Below, one piece after another: positions 16,996-25,897 of a stretch of 64,000 nt of DNA. Origin of the DNA: Brevibacterium spongiae. GTDB lineage: Bacteria; Actinomycetota; Actinomycetes; Actinomycetales; Brevibacteriaceae. A program made the translations under genes and the position numbers. The stretch is taken from assembly GCF_026168515.1 (NCBI RefSeq), contig NZ_CP093443.1, forward strand, positions 2,728,001-2,792,000, read 5' to 3'. The notes below the pieces were generated by a model. That model ran no database searches. It was not told where the DNA came from and saw only the letters and a list, made by a program, of their open reading frames with translations. Each line of letters opens with the position of its first letter. The stretch's first letter is position 1.

Positions 16996-18608
16996 TCGAC
17001 CCCCATGATCACGAGCACCCCGGAGTCCCTGGCGTCGATGTCCTGGAAGTGGACGTTGTCGTGGGATTTCTGGATCCAGTCCCGCAGGTGGTCGAGCACC
17101 TCGGGGGCGCAGTCGGGGCCGTGGACGACGGTGAGCAGCTCTCCCCCGGCGCCGAGCAGACGGTCGGCGAGTTTGACGGCCAGGGTGGACAGCTCCGTGC
17201 TCTGCGTCTTCGCCTTGCCCTCGATGAACACCCGGTAGAACTGTGCCGGGTGGGCAGCCGCGACGGAACGCTCGGCATGGTCGTCCCCCGGCCGCCCGGC
17301 AGGACCGTCGGTCGCCTCGGCGACGACCGGCAGCACCCCGGTCGGCGGGTTCGCGGCGAGCTGTTCGGCCGAGAGGATCGTGCCGACCCGGGTCCCGGCC
17401 GCAGCCTCGGTCATATCGGCGAAGATCTCCTCGGCCGGGGCGAAGGGATCGTAGACGGCCAGAGCCGAGAGCAGGGTGGCGACATTGCGTGAGCGCACGA
17501 TCTGCGCGCTGAGTCCTGTCAGTGCTTTGAGCGCCGAGGTGGAGCTGGGGATGACGATGACCGGCCGCTCCTCGACGGCGATGATCTCCGCCATCGACTC
17601 CCGCAGCTCGCCGACGGCCGGAGTCAGCGCCGTGGCCCCGTTGAGGGCTGTGTGCATGAGCAGCCCAGTGCCCTGGACGAGGGCGATGAGCTTCGTCTCG
17701 CCTTCTTCCTCGTGCAGCCGCAGATCCTCCATGTCCAGGCGGGCGATCCCGTACCCGCCGAGGTGGTCGATGACGGTGGCGGCGGTCGTTTCGTCGGCGA
17801 CGTGGACGTGGACCTTGAGTGCGTTGACGACGATCGAGCTCCCGCCGAGGCGGTCGAGTTCGTCCGCGAGATCGGCCGGTGGCTCGCTTGCGAGGATCGC
17901 GACGATCTCGAGCTCCTCGGCCGTGGCCTCGTGGATGATCTTCGGGGCGCGGGCCACCTCGGTGAGCATCGAATCCTGTGGGGTGCGGCCGGACACTGTC
18001 GCGTAGAGGAGGTCGAAGAGTTCGACGATTCCGGTCGAGCCGGCGTCGACGACTTCGGCTTCGCGCAGCACGGTGAGCTGACCGGTGGTCTCGCGCAGAG
18101 CCGAGCGCGAGCGTTCCCGCACGGCCGCGATGACGGTGACGAGGTCGGCTCCGGCATCGGCATGCTCGCGGGCTTCGGTGGCCATGGCGTCGAGCACGGT
18201 GAGCATCGTGCCGTCGACGGGGCGGGCGACGGCGGCCCGGGCCCGGTCGGAGGCGGTCTCCAGCGCGGCGGCCATCGCGTCGGCGGTGGCGACCGTGACC
18301 TCGGCCAGAGCATCGGCCACACCTTGGAGTGCGACGGCGAGGATGAGCCCGGAGTTGCCGCGCGCTCCTCGCCCGGCACCGGCGGCCAATGCTGCGACGA
18401 CGTGCGGGAGGGTGACGGGTCCGGTGAGCTCCTCGACGGCGAGGTAGGCCGAGCGCAGCGTGTGGTACATGTTCGTGCCGGTGTCGCCGTCGGGGACGGG
18501 GAAGACGTTGAGTTCGTCGATCTCGTTGCGCTCCTTGCGCAGCCGATCGACAGCACGACGGGCCCAGCGGGCGGCCAGGCGACCGTTGAGGCTGATGGCG
18601 TTGCTCAT
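16992..18608 (-). CDS. DAK2/DhaL-domain protein (FakA/YloV-like kinase)
   Basis: A 538-aa protein with an N-terminal DhaL (DAK2) domain; the metal/ATP motif PVPDGDTGTNM is at residues 37-47 with the three aspartate/asparagine ligands intact. A C-terminal region has the YloV/FakA architecture. FakA phosphorylates fatty acids held by a DegV-type FakB partner before PlsX-PlsY acyl transfer; that role is established for Firmicutes and inferred here. It lies between thiL and recG, the usual actinobacterial position. It starts one base after the thiL stop, so it is co-transcribed with thiL. Confidence 0.88.
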   Translation of the reverse strand: MSNAISLNGRLAARWARRAVDRLRKERNEIDELNVFPVPDGDTGTNMYHTLRSAYLAVEELTGPVTLPHVVAALAAGAGRGARGNSGLILAVALQGVADALAEVTVATADAMAAALETASDRARAAVARPVDGTMLTVLDAMATEAREHADAGADLVTVIAAVRERSRSALRETTGQLTVLREAEVVDAGSTGIVELFDLLYATVSGRTPQDSMLTEVARAPKIIHEATAEELEIVAILASEPPADLADELDRLGGSSIVVNALKVHVHVADETTAATVIDHLGGYGIARLDMEDLRLHEEEGETKLIALVQGTGLLMHTALNGATALTPAVGELRESMAEIIAVEERPVIVIPSSTSALKALTGLSAQIVRSRNVATLLSALAVYDPFAPAEEIFADMTEAAAGTRVGTILSAEQLAANPPTGVLPVVAEATDGPAGRPGDDHAERSVAAAHPAQFYRVFIEGKAKTQSTELSTLAVKLADRLLGAGGELLTVVHGPDCAPEVLDHLRDWIQKSHDNVHFQDIDARDSGVLVIMGVE

Positions 18609-18609
18609 G

Positions 18610-19635
18610 TCACTTCCCGAAATGGCTGAAACCGCTCGTCGGCACGGGTGTGCCGTCGAGGCTGACGTCGTCTCCGGTGCGGATCTCTCCGATTCTCCGC
18701 CAGCCTACTCCAGGGCACTGACTCGACAGCGCCGACGCGGCGAAGCCGTGGTCCTCTCCCCCGTCGAGCACCCAGGACTGGGCCAGTTCGTCTGCTGTCA
18801 CAGTGGGGCCAGGCGCCACTTCCGCACCGTCTGCCCGCGCGGCGATGACGTACTCGGCGGCAGGCAGCAGGGGGTCGATGAGCTCCTGCAGCAGGGCTCT
18901 GTCGAGGTCGATGCCGACCCCGGAGGCGGCGGCGATGCGGGCCAGATCCGTGCTCAGTCCGTCGGAGACATCGATCATCGCCGAGGCGGCCCCCAGTGTG
19001 AGCAGTGCGCCGTAGTCCGGTCGTGGGGCCAGTTGGGTGGTGATGAGGGCCGAGAGTTCGGGTGGTGCCGTGCCCGGCCGGAGCCCGGCGAAGAGCAGGT
19101 CGAGTCCCGCGGCGGCCCGCCCCACCGTTCCTGCCAGGTAGAGCGAGTCGCCCGGCTGAGCCCCGGAGCGGAGGATCGCGGACGTCTCCCCCACGGTCCC
19201 GAGCGCGGTGATCGCGACGACGATGAGTCCCGCCGATGACAGGTCGCCGCCGATGATCGGCACAGTGCACTCGAGCTCGTCCCCTGCACGCTCCGCCTCG
19301 GCGATCAGCCCGGAGTACAGGGCCTCGACGGACGCGATGTCGGTGTCAGCGGGCACTGCCAGGGACACGAGCAGCCCGTGCGGGAGGGCGCCCATGGCGC
19401 ACACATCGGCGAGGTTCTGGGCCGCGGCCTTGCGGCCGAGCAGTTCCCAGTCCAACCAGTCGCGGGTGAAGTCCTCGTTCTCCACGAGCATGTCCGCTGT
19501 GGAGACGAGCCGACCGTTCGGGGCGGTCACTGCAGCATCGTCTCCGGGCCCGACGATCACGTTCCCGCTGGTGGGGTTGCCGGTGAGCACGCGGGAGATG
19601 ATGTGTGATTCGCCAAGTTCGGACAGTCGGGTCAT
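18610..19635 (-). CDS. thiL: Thiamine-monophosphate kinase
   Basis: Last step of thiamine pyrophosphate synthesis, ATP-dependent phosphorylation of thiamine monophosphate, 341 aa. Recognised by GPGDDAAV near the N-terminus, the ISTADMLVE-type metal block (here LVSTADMLVE), AMIDVSDGLSTDLARIA and the C-terminal GGEDHGF (GGEDYEL in most relatives). The ATG is preceded by TAACCT with a 6-nt gap (19642-19647), a leaderless-type -10; GGAGCC just before the ATG is too close to act well as a ribosome site. It heads the thiL-DAK2-recG-rsmD string. Confidence 0.94.
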   Translation of the reverse strand: MTRLSELGESHIISRVLTGNPTSGNVIVGPGDDAAVTAPNGRLVSTADMLVENEDFTRDWLDWELLGRKAAAQNLADVCAMGALPHGLLVSLAVPADTDIASVEALYSGLIAEAERAGDELECTVPIIGGDLSSAGLIVVAITALGTVGETSAILRSGAQPGDSLYLAGTVGRAAAGLDLLFAGLRPGTAPPELSALITTQLAPRPDYGALLTLGAASAMIDVSDGLSTDLARIAAASGVGIDLDRALLQELIDPLLPAAEYVIAARADGAEVAPGPTVTADELAQSWVLDGGEDHGFAASALSSQCPGVGWRRIGEIRTGDDVSLDGTPVPTSGFSHFGK

Positions 19636-19667
19636 GGCTCCAGGTTATCGGGAGATACGGTAGTCCT
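19636..19667. promoter_or_regulatory. Overlapping divergent leaderless-type promoters (thiL / DUF3515)
   Basis: Only 32 bp separate the two start codons. On the minus strand TAACCT (19642-19647) lies 6 nt before the thiL ATG; on the plus strand TACGGT (19656-19661) lies 6 nt before the DUF3515 ATG. Any -35 elements would fall inside or beyond the opposite gene's start, so the two polymerase footprints must overlap. Confidence 0.6.
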
Positions 19668-20192
19668 ATGAGATCTCGCCCTGCTTCGACGCGCCGTAAT
19701 GCCCGGCCTGCGCACCGTCGTCGTTCTCTCACCGTCGTCGCTGTGGCCACTGTGCTCGCCGGGGTCGCATTGACCGGGTGCTCGCGAACCGTCATAGTCG
19801 AACCGGCCAAGGACGCTGCGAATCCGAAATGTGCCGATATCCTGCTCACCCTGCCCGATGAGATCGCCGGTGAGAAGTCGCGCACGACCTCCTCGCAGGG
19901 GACGAAGGCGTGGGGAGATCCCAATGTCGCAGTGCTGCGCTGCGGAGTCACACCGCCCGGTCCCACGACTGATCAGTGTGTGAGCGTGAGCGGGGTCGAT
20001 TGGATCTCGAAGCCGGCAGAAGACGACGATTCGACGTGGAAGTTCACAAGCTACGGGCGCACACCTGCCGTCGAAGTCCTCGTCAACCGCAAGGCGCAGT
20101 CCGGCAATGATGTGCTCGCTGCGATCTCGCCGACCCTGTCGAAGTTCCCGCCCGAGGCCGAATGCGTCGGCGCCGAGGACATCGCCGGCTAG
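19668..20192 (+). CDS. DUF3515 lipoprotein
   Basis: A 174-aa actinobacterial protein of unknown function. A basic N-terminus (about 22 residues rich in Arg) is followed by a hydrophobic helix and lipobox VALTGC, so it is probably membrane-anchored outside the cell. The exported part has four further cysteines (in PKCADIL, VLRCGVT, DQCVSV and EAECVG), which could form two disulfides. The TACGGT hexamer 6 nt before this ATG supports the start. Genes of this family commonly sit between thiL and ddl, as here. Confidence 0.87.
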   Translation: MRSRPASTRRNARPAHRRRSLTVVAVATVLAGVALTGCSRTVIVEPAKDAANPKCADILLTLPDEIAGEKSRTTSSQGTKAWGDPNVAVLRCGVTPPGPTTDQCVSVSGVDWISKPAEDDDSTWKFTSYGRTPAVEVLVNRKAQSGNDVLAAISPTLSKFPPEAECVGAEDIAG

Positions 20193-20237
20193 AGCTCACC
20201 CGCCGACGTCACCGCTGCGCGCCGCCGCTGCCCGCGC

Positions 20238-21353
20238 TCACTTCCCGCGGGCGTGATCGACCAGGGCGATGGAGATGAGTTCGCTGATGAGCTCGGAGTA
20301 TTCGACACCTGACTGCGCCCACATATAGGGGTACGCCGAGGTGGGGGTGAATCCGGGCAGCGTGTTGAGTTCGTTGATGACGACCTCGCCGGTGTCCGTG
20401 ACGAAGGTGTCGACGCGGGCCAGACCGGTGCAGTCGAAGAGCCGGAACACCGAGGCGGCCAGTTCCTGCACGCGAGCCGTCACCTGCTCGTCGAGCTCGG
20501 CAGGGCAGGTCACCTCGGCATCGGCGAGGTCGAGGTACTTCGCGTCGAAGTCGTAGAAGGAATGGTCCCCGGTGACGCTGATCTCGCCCGGTGAGGAGAC
20601 ACGCAGCTCCGTGTCATAGAGCGAACCGAGCACAGCGCATTCGACCTCACGGCCGCTGACCTCGGGTTCGACGATGACCTTGGAGTCGTGTTCGAATGCG
20701 CCGGTCAGAGCGGCTGCGAGGTCGGCCGCCTCGGCGACTCGGCTCACGCCCATGGACGAACCCGCGCGGGCGGGTTTGACGAACACGGGCAGGCCGAGAC
20801 CGGCCACACGGCTCTCGACGTCACTGCGGTCGGTCTCCCACATCGTCTCGGTGACGAGCTCCCACGGGCAGGTGGGGATCCCGGCCTGGGCCATGAGCGA
20901 CTTCGTATAGTGCTTGTCCATGCTCGCCGCGGATGAGAACACTCCGGAGCCGACGAACGCGGTGTCGCTGAGTTCGAACAGGCCCTGCAGGGTTCCGTCC
21001 TCACCGAAGCGTCCGTGCAGGACCGGGAAGAACACGTCGACCGCGCCCAGTTCGGAATAGTGTCCTTCCGCGTCGCGGGCCAGCAGCGGAGCCCCGTCGG
21101 CTGAGAGCGGCGGGATCACCTCGGTGCCGTTGTCGGTGACCTCGGGCATTGCCTGCGGGTCGAAGCGCATGCTCGCCCAGTCGTCGACGATCCGCCACAC
21201 ACCGGTCTTCGTGATGCCGATCGGCAGGACGTCGAAGGCTTCCGTGTCGATGGCACCGATCACTCCGGCCGCGGTGACGCAGCTGACGGAATGTTCGCTC
21301 GAACGGCCGCCGAAGAGAACTGCGACGAGGGGCCGGTGATCGTTGTCTGCCAT
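20238..21353 (-). CDS. ddl: D-alanine--D-alanine ligase
   Basis: ATP-grasp enzyme making the D-Ala-D-Ala dipeptide for peptidoglycan, 371 aa. The N-terminal substrate motif VAVLFGGRSSEHSVS is near residue 10, a glycine-rich grasp loop lies in KPARAGSSMGVSRV, and the C-terminal metal-binding block is EVVINELNTLPGFTPTSAYP. Its start MADNDHRP has AAGGAA upstream; an in-frame start 15 codons earlier is less likely. It is part of the leftward wall/lipid run murA-plsC-gpsA-(PEBP)-ddl. Confidence 0.96.
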   Translation of the reverse strand: MADNDHRPLVAVLFGGRSSEHSVSCVTAAGVIGAIDTEAFDVLPIGITKTGVWRIVDDWASMRFDPQAMPEVTDNGTEVIPPLSADGAPLLARDAEGHYSELGAVDVFFPVLHGRFGEDGTLQGLFELSDTAFVGSGVFSSAASMDKHYTKSLMAQAGIPTCPWELVTETMWETDRSDVESRVAGLGLPVFVKPARAGSSMGVSRVAEAADLAAALTGAFEHDSKVIVEPEVSGREVECAVLGSLYDTELRVSSPGEISVTGDHSFYDFDAKYLDLADAEVTCPAELDEQVTARVQELAASVFRLFDCTGLARVDTFVTDTGEVVINELNTLPGFTPTSAYPYMWAQSGVEYSELISELISIALVDHARGK

Positions 21354-21443
21354 GAGGTTCCTTGCTGTGCGGAGCTCCCGCGCACGGGGATCGAACACGG
21401 GGTGCGCACGACGTGGGGCGTGCGCGGACTGAAAGACTCTAGC

Positions 21444-21977
21444 TCACTTGAGCTCGAACGTGCATTCCAGCCACGCCCGTGCGATGCCCTTGAAGAACAT
21501 ATTGAAACCGGCGAAGGCGGGCGAGGCGGAGTCGTCGATGCCCAGCGGTTCGGCCAAGGCGGTGACGATGAAGAAGTAGCGGTGCGGGCCGTGTCCCTCC
21601 GGTGGTGCGGCACCGACGAAGCGGGGCTCCCCGGCGTCGTTGCGCAGGGTCACAGCACCCGCAGGCAGCAGGTTCGCGCTCGGGTCGCCGGCATTGGCGT
21701 CGAGGCTGGTGACCGAGGCGTCGAGGTCGGTGACGACCCAGTGCCAGAAACCCGATCCGGTCGGGGCATCGGGGTCGAAGCAGGTCACGGCGAAGGCCTT
21801 GGTCTCCTCGGGGAAACCGGACCAGGACAGCTGCGGGGAGACGTCCTCGCCGCCGTCCACGCCCATGGCGCCGGAGAGCTGCGGACCGGTGAGCACCCCA
21901 CCGTCTTCGATGTCGGTGCTGGTCAGCGTGAAGGTCGGGAGTTCGGGAAGGTTGTAGAACGGTGAGTTGGCGCTCAT
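21444..21977 (-). CDS. PEBP-family (YbhB/YbcL-like) protein
   Basis: A 177-aa cytoplasmic protein of the phosphatidylethanolamine-binding-protein superfamily. The ligand-pocket motifs are all visible: DVSPQLSWSGFP, CFDPDAPTGSGFWHWV and GAAPPEGHGPHRYFF. The cellular role of bacterial members is not settled. Start supported by AAGGAGCACA before the ATG. It is inserted between gpsA (8 bp away) and ddl, genes that are otherwise adjacent or nearly so in many actinobacteria. Confidence 0.92.
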   Translation of the reverse strand: MSANSPFYNLPELPTFTLTSTDIEDGGVLTGPQLSGAMGVDGGEDVSPQLSWSGFPEETKAFAVTCFDPDAPTGSGFWHWVVTDLDASVTSLDANAGDPSANLLPAGAVTLRNDAGEPRFVGAAPPEGHGPHRYFFIVTALAEPLGIDDSASPAFAGFNMFFKGIARAWLECTFELK

Positions 21978-21985
21978 TGTGCTCC

Positions 21986-22999
21986 TTAGGCCGGGGGTCC
22001 TTCGTGCTTACGTTTCCGAGACAACAGCAAACCGGCGAGTTCGTCAACCCGCAGTCTGTCCGCGAGCACCGCGCACACCGCCTCGGTGATGGGCAGGTCG
22101 ACCCCGTGCCTGCGTCCCAGCGCCAGCACCGCGGGCGCCGACTTCACGCCTTCGGCCGTCTGCGAGGTGTGGGCGATGACGTCGTCGAGGCTCATCCCCT
22201 CACCGAGGTGGCGCCCGAAGGTGCGATTGCGCGACAAGGGTGAGGCGCAGGTGGCGACGAGGTCGCCGAGTCCGGCGAGACCGGACAGGGTGTGCGCCTC
22301 GGCGCCCATGGCTGCGGCCAGCCGGGAGGTCTCGGCGAGGCCGCGGGTGATGATCGAGGCCTTCGAGTTGTCCCCGAGCTTCTGGCCGTCGGCGATGCCG
22401 ACGGACAGGGCGATGATGTTCTTGATCGCACCGCCGATCTCGACGCCGACGACGTCGGTGTTCGTGTACGGGCGGAAGTACGCGTTCGCGCTGATCTCCG
22501 CGACCACCTCGGCGGTGGCGATATCGGCCGAGGCCACGACGGTGGCGGTCGGCTGCCGGTCGGCGATCTCACGGGCGAGGTTCGGGCCGGAGACGACGGC
22601 GATCTGGTTCGGTTCCACCTCGGCGACCTCGGCGATGACCTCGGACATGCGTTTGCCGGTGTCGACCTCGATGCCCTTCATCAGGCTCACGAGGATGACT
22701 CCGGGGCGCAGGTGCGGCTTCCACCGGGAGAGGTTGGTCCGCAGGGTCTGGGCGGGCACGGCGAGGACGATGACCTCGGCGTCGGTGACGGCCGCGATGT
22801 CGTCGGCGGTTGCGCTCAGCCGTTCGGGCAGGACACGGTCACCGAGGTAGCGGTCGTTGGTGTGGGAGGTGTTGATCTCCTCGGCGACCTCGGGCCGGCG
22901 GGCCCACAGGGTGACGGGGAATCCGGCATCGGCGATGACCGAGGCGTAAGTCGTCCCCCACGATCCGGCTCCGAGGACCGTGATCTTGTCCACACTCAT
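21986..22999 (-). CDS. gpsA: Glycerol-3-phosphate dehydrogenase [NAD(P)+]
   Basis: Reduces dihydroxyacetone phosphate to sn-glycerol 3-phosphate for phospholipid synthesis, 337 aa. The nucleotide-binding motif GAGSWGT sits at residues 10-16, with LVSLMKGIEV, the catalytic-lysine region GGAIKNIIALSVGIADG, and SRNRTFG near residue 280. The ATG overlaps the plsC stop in an ATGA junction, linking acceptor supply to acyl transfer in one transcript. Confidence 0.96.
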   Translation of the reverse strand: MSVDKITVLGAGSWGTTYASVIADAGFPVTLWARRPEVAEEINTSHTNDRYLGDRVLPERLSATADDIAAVTDAEVIVLAVPAQTLRTNLSRWKPHLRPGVILVSLMKGIEVDTGKRMSEVIAEVAEVEPNQIAVVSGPNLAREIADRQPTATVVASADIATAEVVAEISANAYFRPYTNTDVVGVEIGGAIKNIIALSVGIADGQKLGDNSKASIITRGLAETSRLAAAMGAEAHTLSGLAGLGDLVATCASPLSRNRTFGRHLGEGMSLDDVIAHTSQTAEGVKSAPAVLALGRRHGVDLPITEAVCAVLADRLRVDELAGLLLSRKRKHEGPPA

Positions 23000-23763
23000 T
23001 CGCCCGTCTCCTTCTCTTCGAATCGGCCCGGCAGCTCACGTCGGGACAGCTCCGAGACCATCCGTGCGATCGTATTCTTCAGCCGTTGGGACAGTCTGCC
23101 CATCGTCGCCTTCTCAGTCCTGTGATCCCACAGGTCCGAGTAGTCCACGGGCGGGCCGAAGACGACGATCGAGTCATGGCTGAAGGGTCTGAAGCGCAGC
23201 TTCTTCTGCCCGCGCGGGAACACAGTGTCCAGCCCCCAGTGGGCGACGGGGATGATCGGGGCCCCGGTCTCCAGGGCCAGCCGGGCGGTGCCGGTCTTGA
23301 AATGCTGGGGCCACAGCTCCGGGTCCTTCGTCAGCGTGCCCTCGGGGTAGATGACGACGGTCTGGCCGTGGGCCAGGGCGTCCTTCGCGTATTCGAGCGA
23401 GTCCCCGGCCGAGGCCGAGGCACGCAGCACGGGGATCTGGCCGATGGTCTTGAGGATGCGGCCGAGCACACCGGAGAACAGTGAGGACTTCGCGAGGAAG
23501 TGCGGCATCCGACCGTTGCGCTTCAGCGCCAGCCCGACGAGGATCGGGTCGAGGTGGTTCGAATGGTAGGCCGCGATGATGATCCCGGTGCCCTTCGCCG
23601 GCAGGTGCTCGGTCCCGCGCACGCTCATCTTCGTGGCCGTGCGCATGAGCCCGAAGGCGGCAGTCGCGGCGACGGTGCCCGCGCGGTTCTGCGCACGCAC
23701 CGAGGCGGGGTCGAAGGAGACGAGGTCGTGATCGCCCGAATCCGATTCGGTGACCGCGCTCAT
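22996..23763 (-). CDS. plsC: 1-acyl-glycerol-3-phosphate acyltransferase
   Basis: Membrane-associated acyltransferase forming phosphatidic acid, 255 aa. The catalytic HX4D box is YHSNHLDP and the glycerol-phosphate block is VVIYPEGTLT. One hydrophobic stretch near the N-terminus (about residues 27-45) may anchor it. The start MSAVTESDS overlaps the murA stop (ATGA); the long frame extension inside murA is composition-driven. It is coupled at its other end to gpsA. Confidence 0.93.
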   Translation of the reverse strand: MSAVTESDSGDHDLVSFDPASVRAQNRAGTVAATAAFGLMRTATKMSVRGTEHLPAKGTGIIIAAYHSNHLDPILVGLALKRNGRMPHFLAKSSLFSGVLGRILKTIGQIPVLRASASAGDSLEYAKDALAHGQTVVIYPEGTLTKDPELWPQHFKTGTARLALETGAPIIPVAHWGLDTVFPRGQKKLRFRPFSHDSIVVFGPPVDYSDLWDHRTEKATMGRLSQRLKNTIARMVSELSRRELPGRFEEKETGE

Positions 23764-25076
23764 GCGGACACCTCGGCGCCGAGGCCGGTGAGCTTGTCGA
23801 GGAAGTTCTCGTATCCGCGGTTGATGAGTTCGATGCCGTGGACCTCGCTCGTGCCCTGGGCGGCCAGGGCTGCGATGAGGTGGCTGAAGCCGCCGCGCAG
23901 ATCCGGCACGTCGATCCGGGTGCCCTTGAGTCCGGTGGGCCCGGAGATCACTGCCGAGTGCTTGTAGTTGCGGCGGCCGAAGCGGCAGGGTGTGCCGCCG
24001 AGGCATTCGCGGTAGAGCTGGATCTGGGCGCCCATGGCGCGCAGTGCGTCGGTGAAGCCGAAGCGGTTCTCGTACACGGTCTCGTGGATGATCGACAGTC
24101 CTTCGGCCTGGGTCATGGCGACGACGAGAGGCTGCTGCCAGTCGGTCATGAAGCCGGGGTGGACGTCGGTCTCAAGGGCGAAGGAGCGCAGTTTGCCGCC
24201 GGGATGGCGGAATCGGATGCCTGTCTCCTGGACATCGAACTCTCCGCCGATCTTGCGGAAGATGTTGAGGAAGGTGATGAGTTCGGGCTGGCTGGCGCCG
24301 GCGACGAAGATGTCTCCTCCGGTCGCCAGTGCCGCCGACGCCCATGAGGCGGTCTCGTTGCGGTCGGGCAGGGCGCGGTGGATGAAGCCGCGCAGGGAGT
24401 CGACGCCTTCGATGCGCACGACCCGGTCCGTGTCGACGGTGATGATCGCGCCCATCTTCTGCAGCAGCGCGATGAGGTCCATGATCTCGGGTTCGATCGC
24501 GGCGCCGCGCAGCTCGGTCACGCCTTCGGCGCGCACTGCCGTGAGCAGCACCTGTTCGGTGGCTCCGACCGAGGGGTAGGGCAGTTTCACCTTCGTGCCC
24601 TGCAGGCGGCTGGTGGCCTTGAGCATGATGCCGCCGGGGGTCTTGTCGACCTCGGCACCGAACTTGCGCAGCACGTCGAGGTGGAAGTTGATGGGCCGGT
24701 CCCCGATGTGGCAGCCGCCGAGGTCGGGGATGAAGGCCTGTCCGAGGCTGTGCAGGAGGGGTCCGCAGAAGAGGATCGGAATGCGGGAGGAGCCGGCGTG
24801 GGCGTCGATGTCGACGATCGAGCCCTGCGCGACATCGGCGGGGTCGAGGTGGAGCTCACCATCGGGCTGGTCGCCGTCGGGGGCGGAGCTCACGCGCACC
24901 CCGTGGAGTTCGAGGAGTCCGGTGACGATCTCGACGTCCCGGATCTGCGGCACGCCCCGGAGCACGGATGGGGTCTCTCCCAGCAGGGAGGCGACCATCG
25001 CCTTGGGCACCAGGTTCTTGGCGCCGCGGACTCTGACGGTGCCGTCCAGCGGGTTTCCCCCACGTACTTCGAGCAT
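23760..25076 (-). CDS. murA: UDP-N-acetylglucosamine 1-carboxyvinyltransferase (MurA)
   Basis: First committed step of peptidoglycan synthesis, transferring enolpyruvate to UDP-GlcNAc, 438 aa. The N-terminus holds the substrate Lys-Asn pair (GAKN, K20-N21). The phosphoenolpyruvate-binding and fosfomycin-target cysteine is present as C122 in GGCHIGDRP. The start MLEVRGGN has AGGGAGGAAC just upstream; a much longer frame extension reaching 25445 overlaps leuD and is not credible. It heads the murA-plsC-gpsA unit. Confidence 0.95.
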   Translation of the reverse strand: MLEVRGGNPLDGTVRVRGAKNLVPKAMVASLLGETPSVLRGVPQIRDVEIVTGLLELHGVRVSSAPDGDQPDGELHLDPADVAQGSIVDIDAHAGSSRIPILFCGPLLHSLGQAFIPDLGGCHIGDRPINFHLDVLRKFGAEVDKTPGGIMLKATSRLQGTKVKLPYPSVGATEQVLLTAVRAEGVTELRGAAIEPEIMDLIALLQKMGAIITVDTDRVVRIEGVDSLRGFIHRALPDRNETASWASAALATGGDIFVAGASQPELITFLNIFRKIGGEFDVQETGIRFRHPGGKLRSFALETDVHPGFMTDWQQPLVVAMTQAEGLSIIHETVYENRFGFTDALRAMGAQIQLYRECLGGTPCRFGRRNYKHSAVISGPTGLKGTRIDVPDLRGGFSHLIAALAAQGTSEVHGIELINRGYENFLDKLTGLGAEVSA

Positions 25077-25189
25077 GTTCCTCCCTGATTCCGGTGATCG
25101 GATCCGGGCACAGCGACACCCGGAGACGGTGCCCGGACGGTGGTCGGGGCACGGTCCTAGACTATCGCAGGCGGAAGCCGACCGCCGAT

Positions 25190-25279
25190 TCGCCGAGGCG
25201 GTCCCCACCTTCACGGCCGACCATGACGGTCGACCGCCTCGGCGAGTCTCCGATGGCTGCGGTCGACCGCCTCGGCGAG
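25190..25279 (-). terminator. Repeat-built hairpin downstream of leuCD
   Basis: A 14-base arm at 25190-25203 (TCGCCGAGGCGGTC) is exactly complementary to two later copies of its inverse, at 25232-25245 and 25265-25278. The second copy is part of a 20-bp direct repeat with period 33. Either pairing gives a stable hairpin between the leuD stop (25282) and murA, so terminator function is likely. It may also be a member of a repeat family. Confidence 0.55.
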
Positions 25280-25281
25280 GG

Positions 25282-25881
25282 TCAGACCTTTGCGGGCAGG
25301 GTCGTCGGTTTGAATGCGAACCGGGAGGATTCGTAGGCGACGATGTCGTCCTCTTTGGCCAGGGTGAGGCTGATGTCGTCGTGGCCTTCGAGCAGGCGCC
25401 ACCGCGTGTAGTCGTCGATCTGGAACGGGACGGTGACCGAGTCACAGGTCACGGTCTTCTCGTTCAGGTCGACGGTGATGGAGGTGCCCGGCTGGTTTTC
25501 GAGGATCTTCCAGATCAGCTCGATGTCGTGCTGCTCGAGCTGAGCGGCCAGCAGGCCCTCCTTGCCGGAGTTGCCGCGGAAGATGTCGCCGAAGCGCGAG
25601 GACAGGACGACGCGGAAGCCGTAGTCCTTGAGCGCCCAGACGGCGTGTTCGCGCGACGAGCCGGTGCCGAAGTCGGGTCCGGCGACGAGGACGGAGCCGG
25701 CCGAGTAGTCGGGGTCGTTGAGGACGAAGTCGTCGTTGGTCCGCCACCGGTAGAACAGGGCATCCTCGAAGCCGGTGCGGGTGACCCGTTTGAGGAACTT
25801 CGCCGGGATGATCTGGTCGGTGTCGATGTTAGATCGGCGCAGAGGGACGCCGATGCCGGTGTGGGTGCTGAAAGCTTCCAT
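25282..25881 (-). CDS. leuD: 3-isopropylmalate dehydratase, small subunit
   Basis: The swivel-domain subunit that completes the LeuCD isomerase of leucine synthesis, 199 aa. Recognised by [14 protein letters not shown] near the N-terminus, [17 protein letters not shown] in the middle and [15 protein letters not shown]. It follows leuC by 16 bp and is surely co-transcribed with it. The downstream repeat hairpin probably ends the unit. Confidence 0.97.
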   Translation of the reverse strand: MEAFSTHTGIGVPLRRSNIDTDQIIPAKFLKRVTRTGFEDALFYRWRTNDDFVLNDPDYSAGSVLVAGPDFGTGSSREHAVWALKDYGFRVVLSSRFGDIFRGNSGKEGLLAAQLEQHDIELIWKILENQPGTSITVDLNEKTVTCDSVTVPFQIDDYTRWRLLEGHDDISLTLAKEDDIVAYESSRFAFKPTTLPAKV

Positions 25882-25897
25882 GGCTCGTCTTCCTTCG

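Noticed and set aside
16015-17238. 407-codon frame opposite recG
   Set aside because: Antisense shadow in GC-rich coding DNA; no recognisable domain, and recG is certain.
23764-24006. 81-residue extension of PlsC inside murA
   Set aside because: Arg/His/Pro-rich shadow sequence; the ATGA overlap start is typical of coupled genes.
25077-25445. Extension of the MurA frame into leuD
   Set aside because: Overlaps leuD and adds sequence foreign to MurA; GGGAGG marks the start at 25076.
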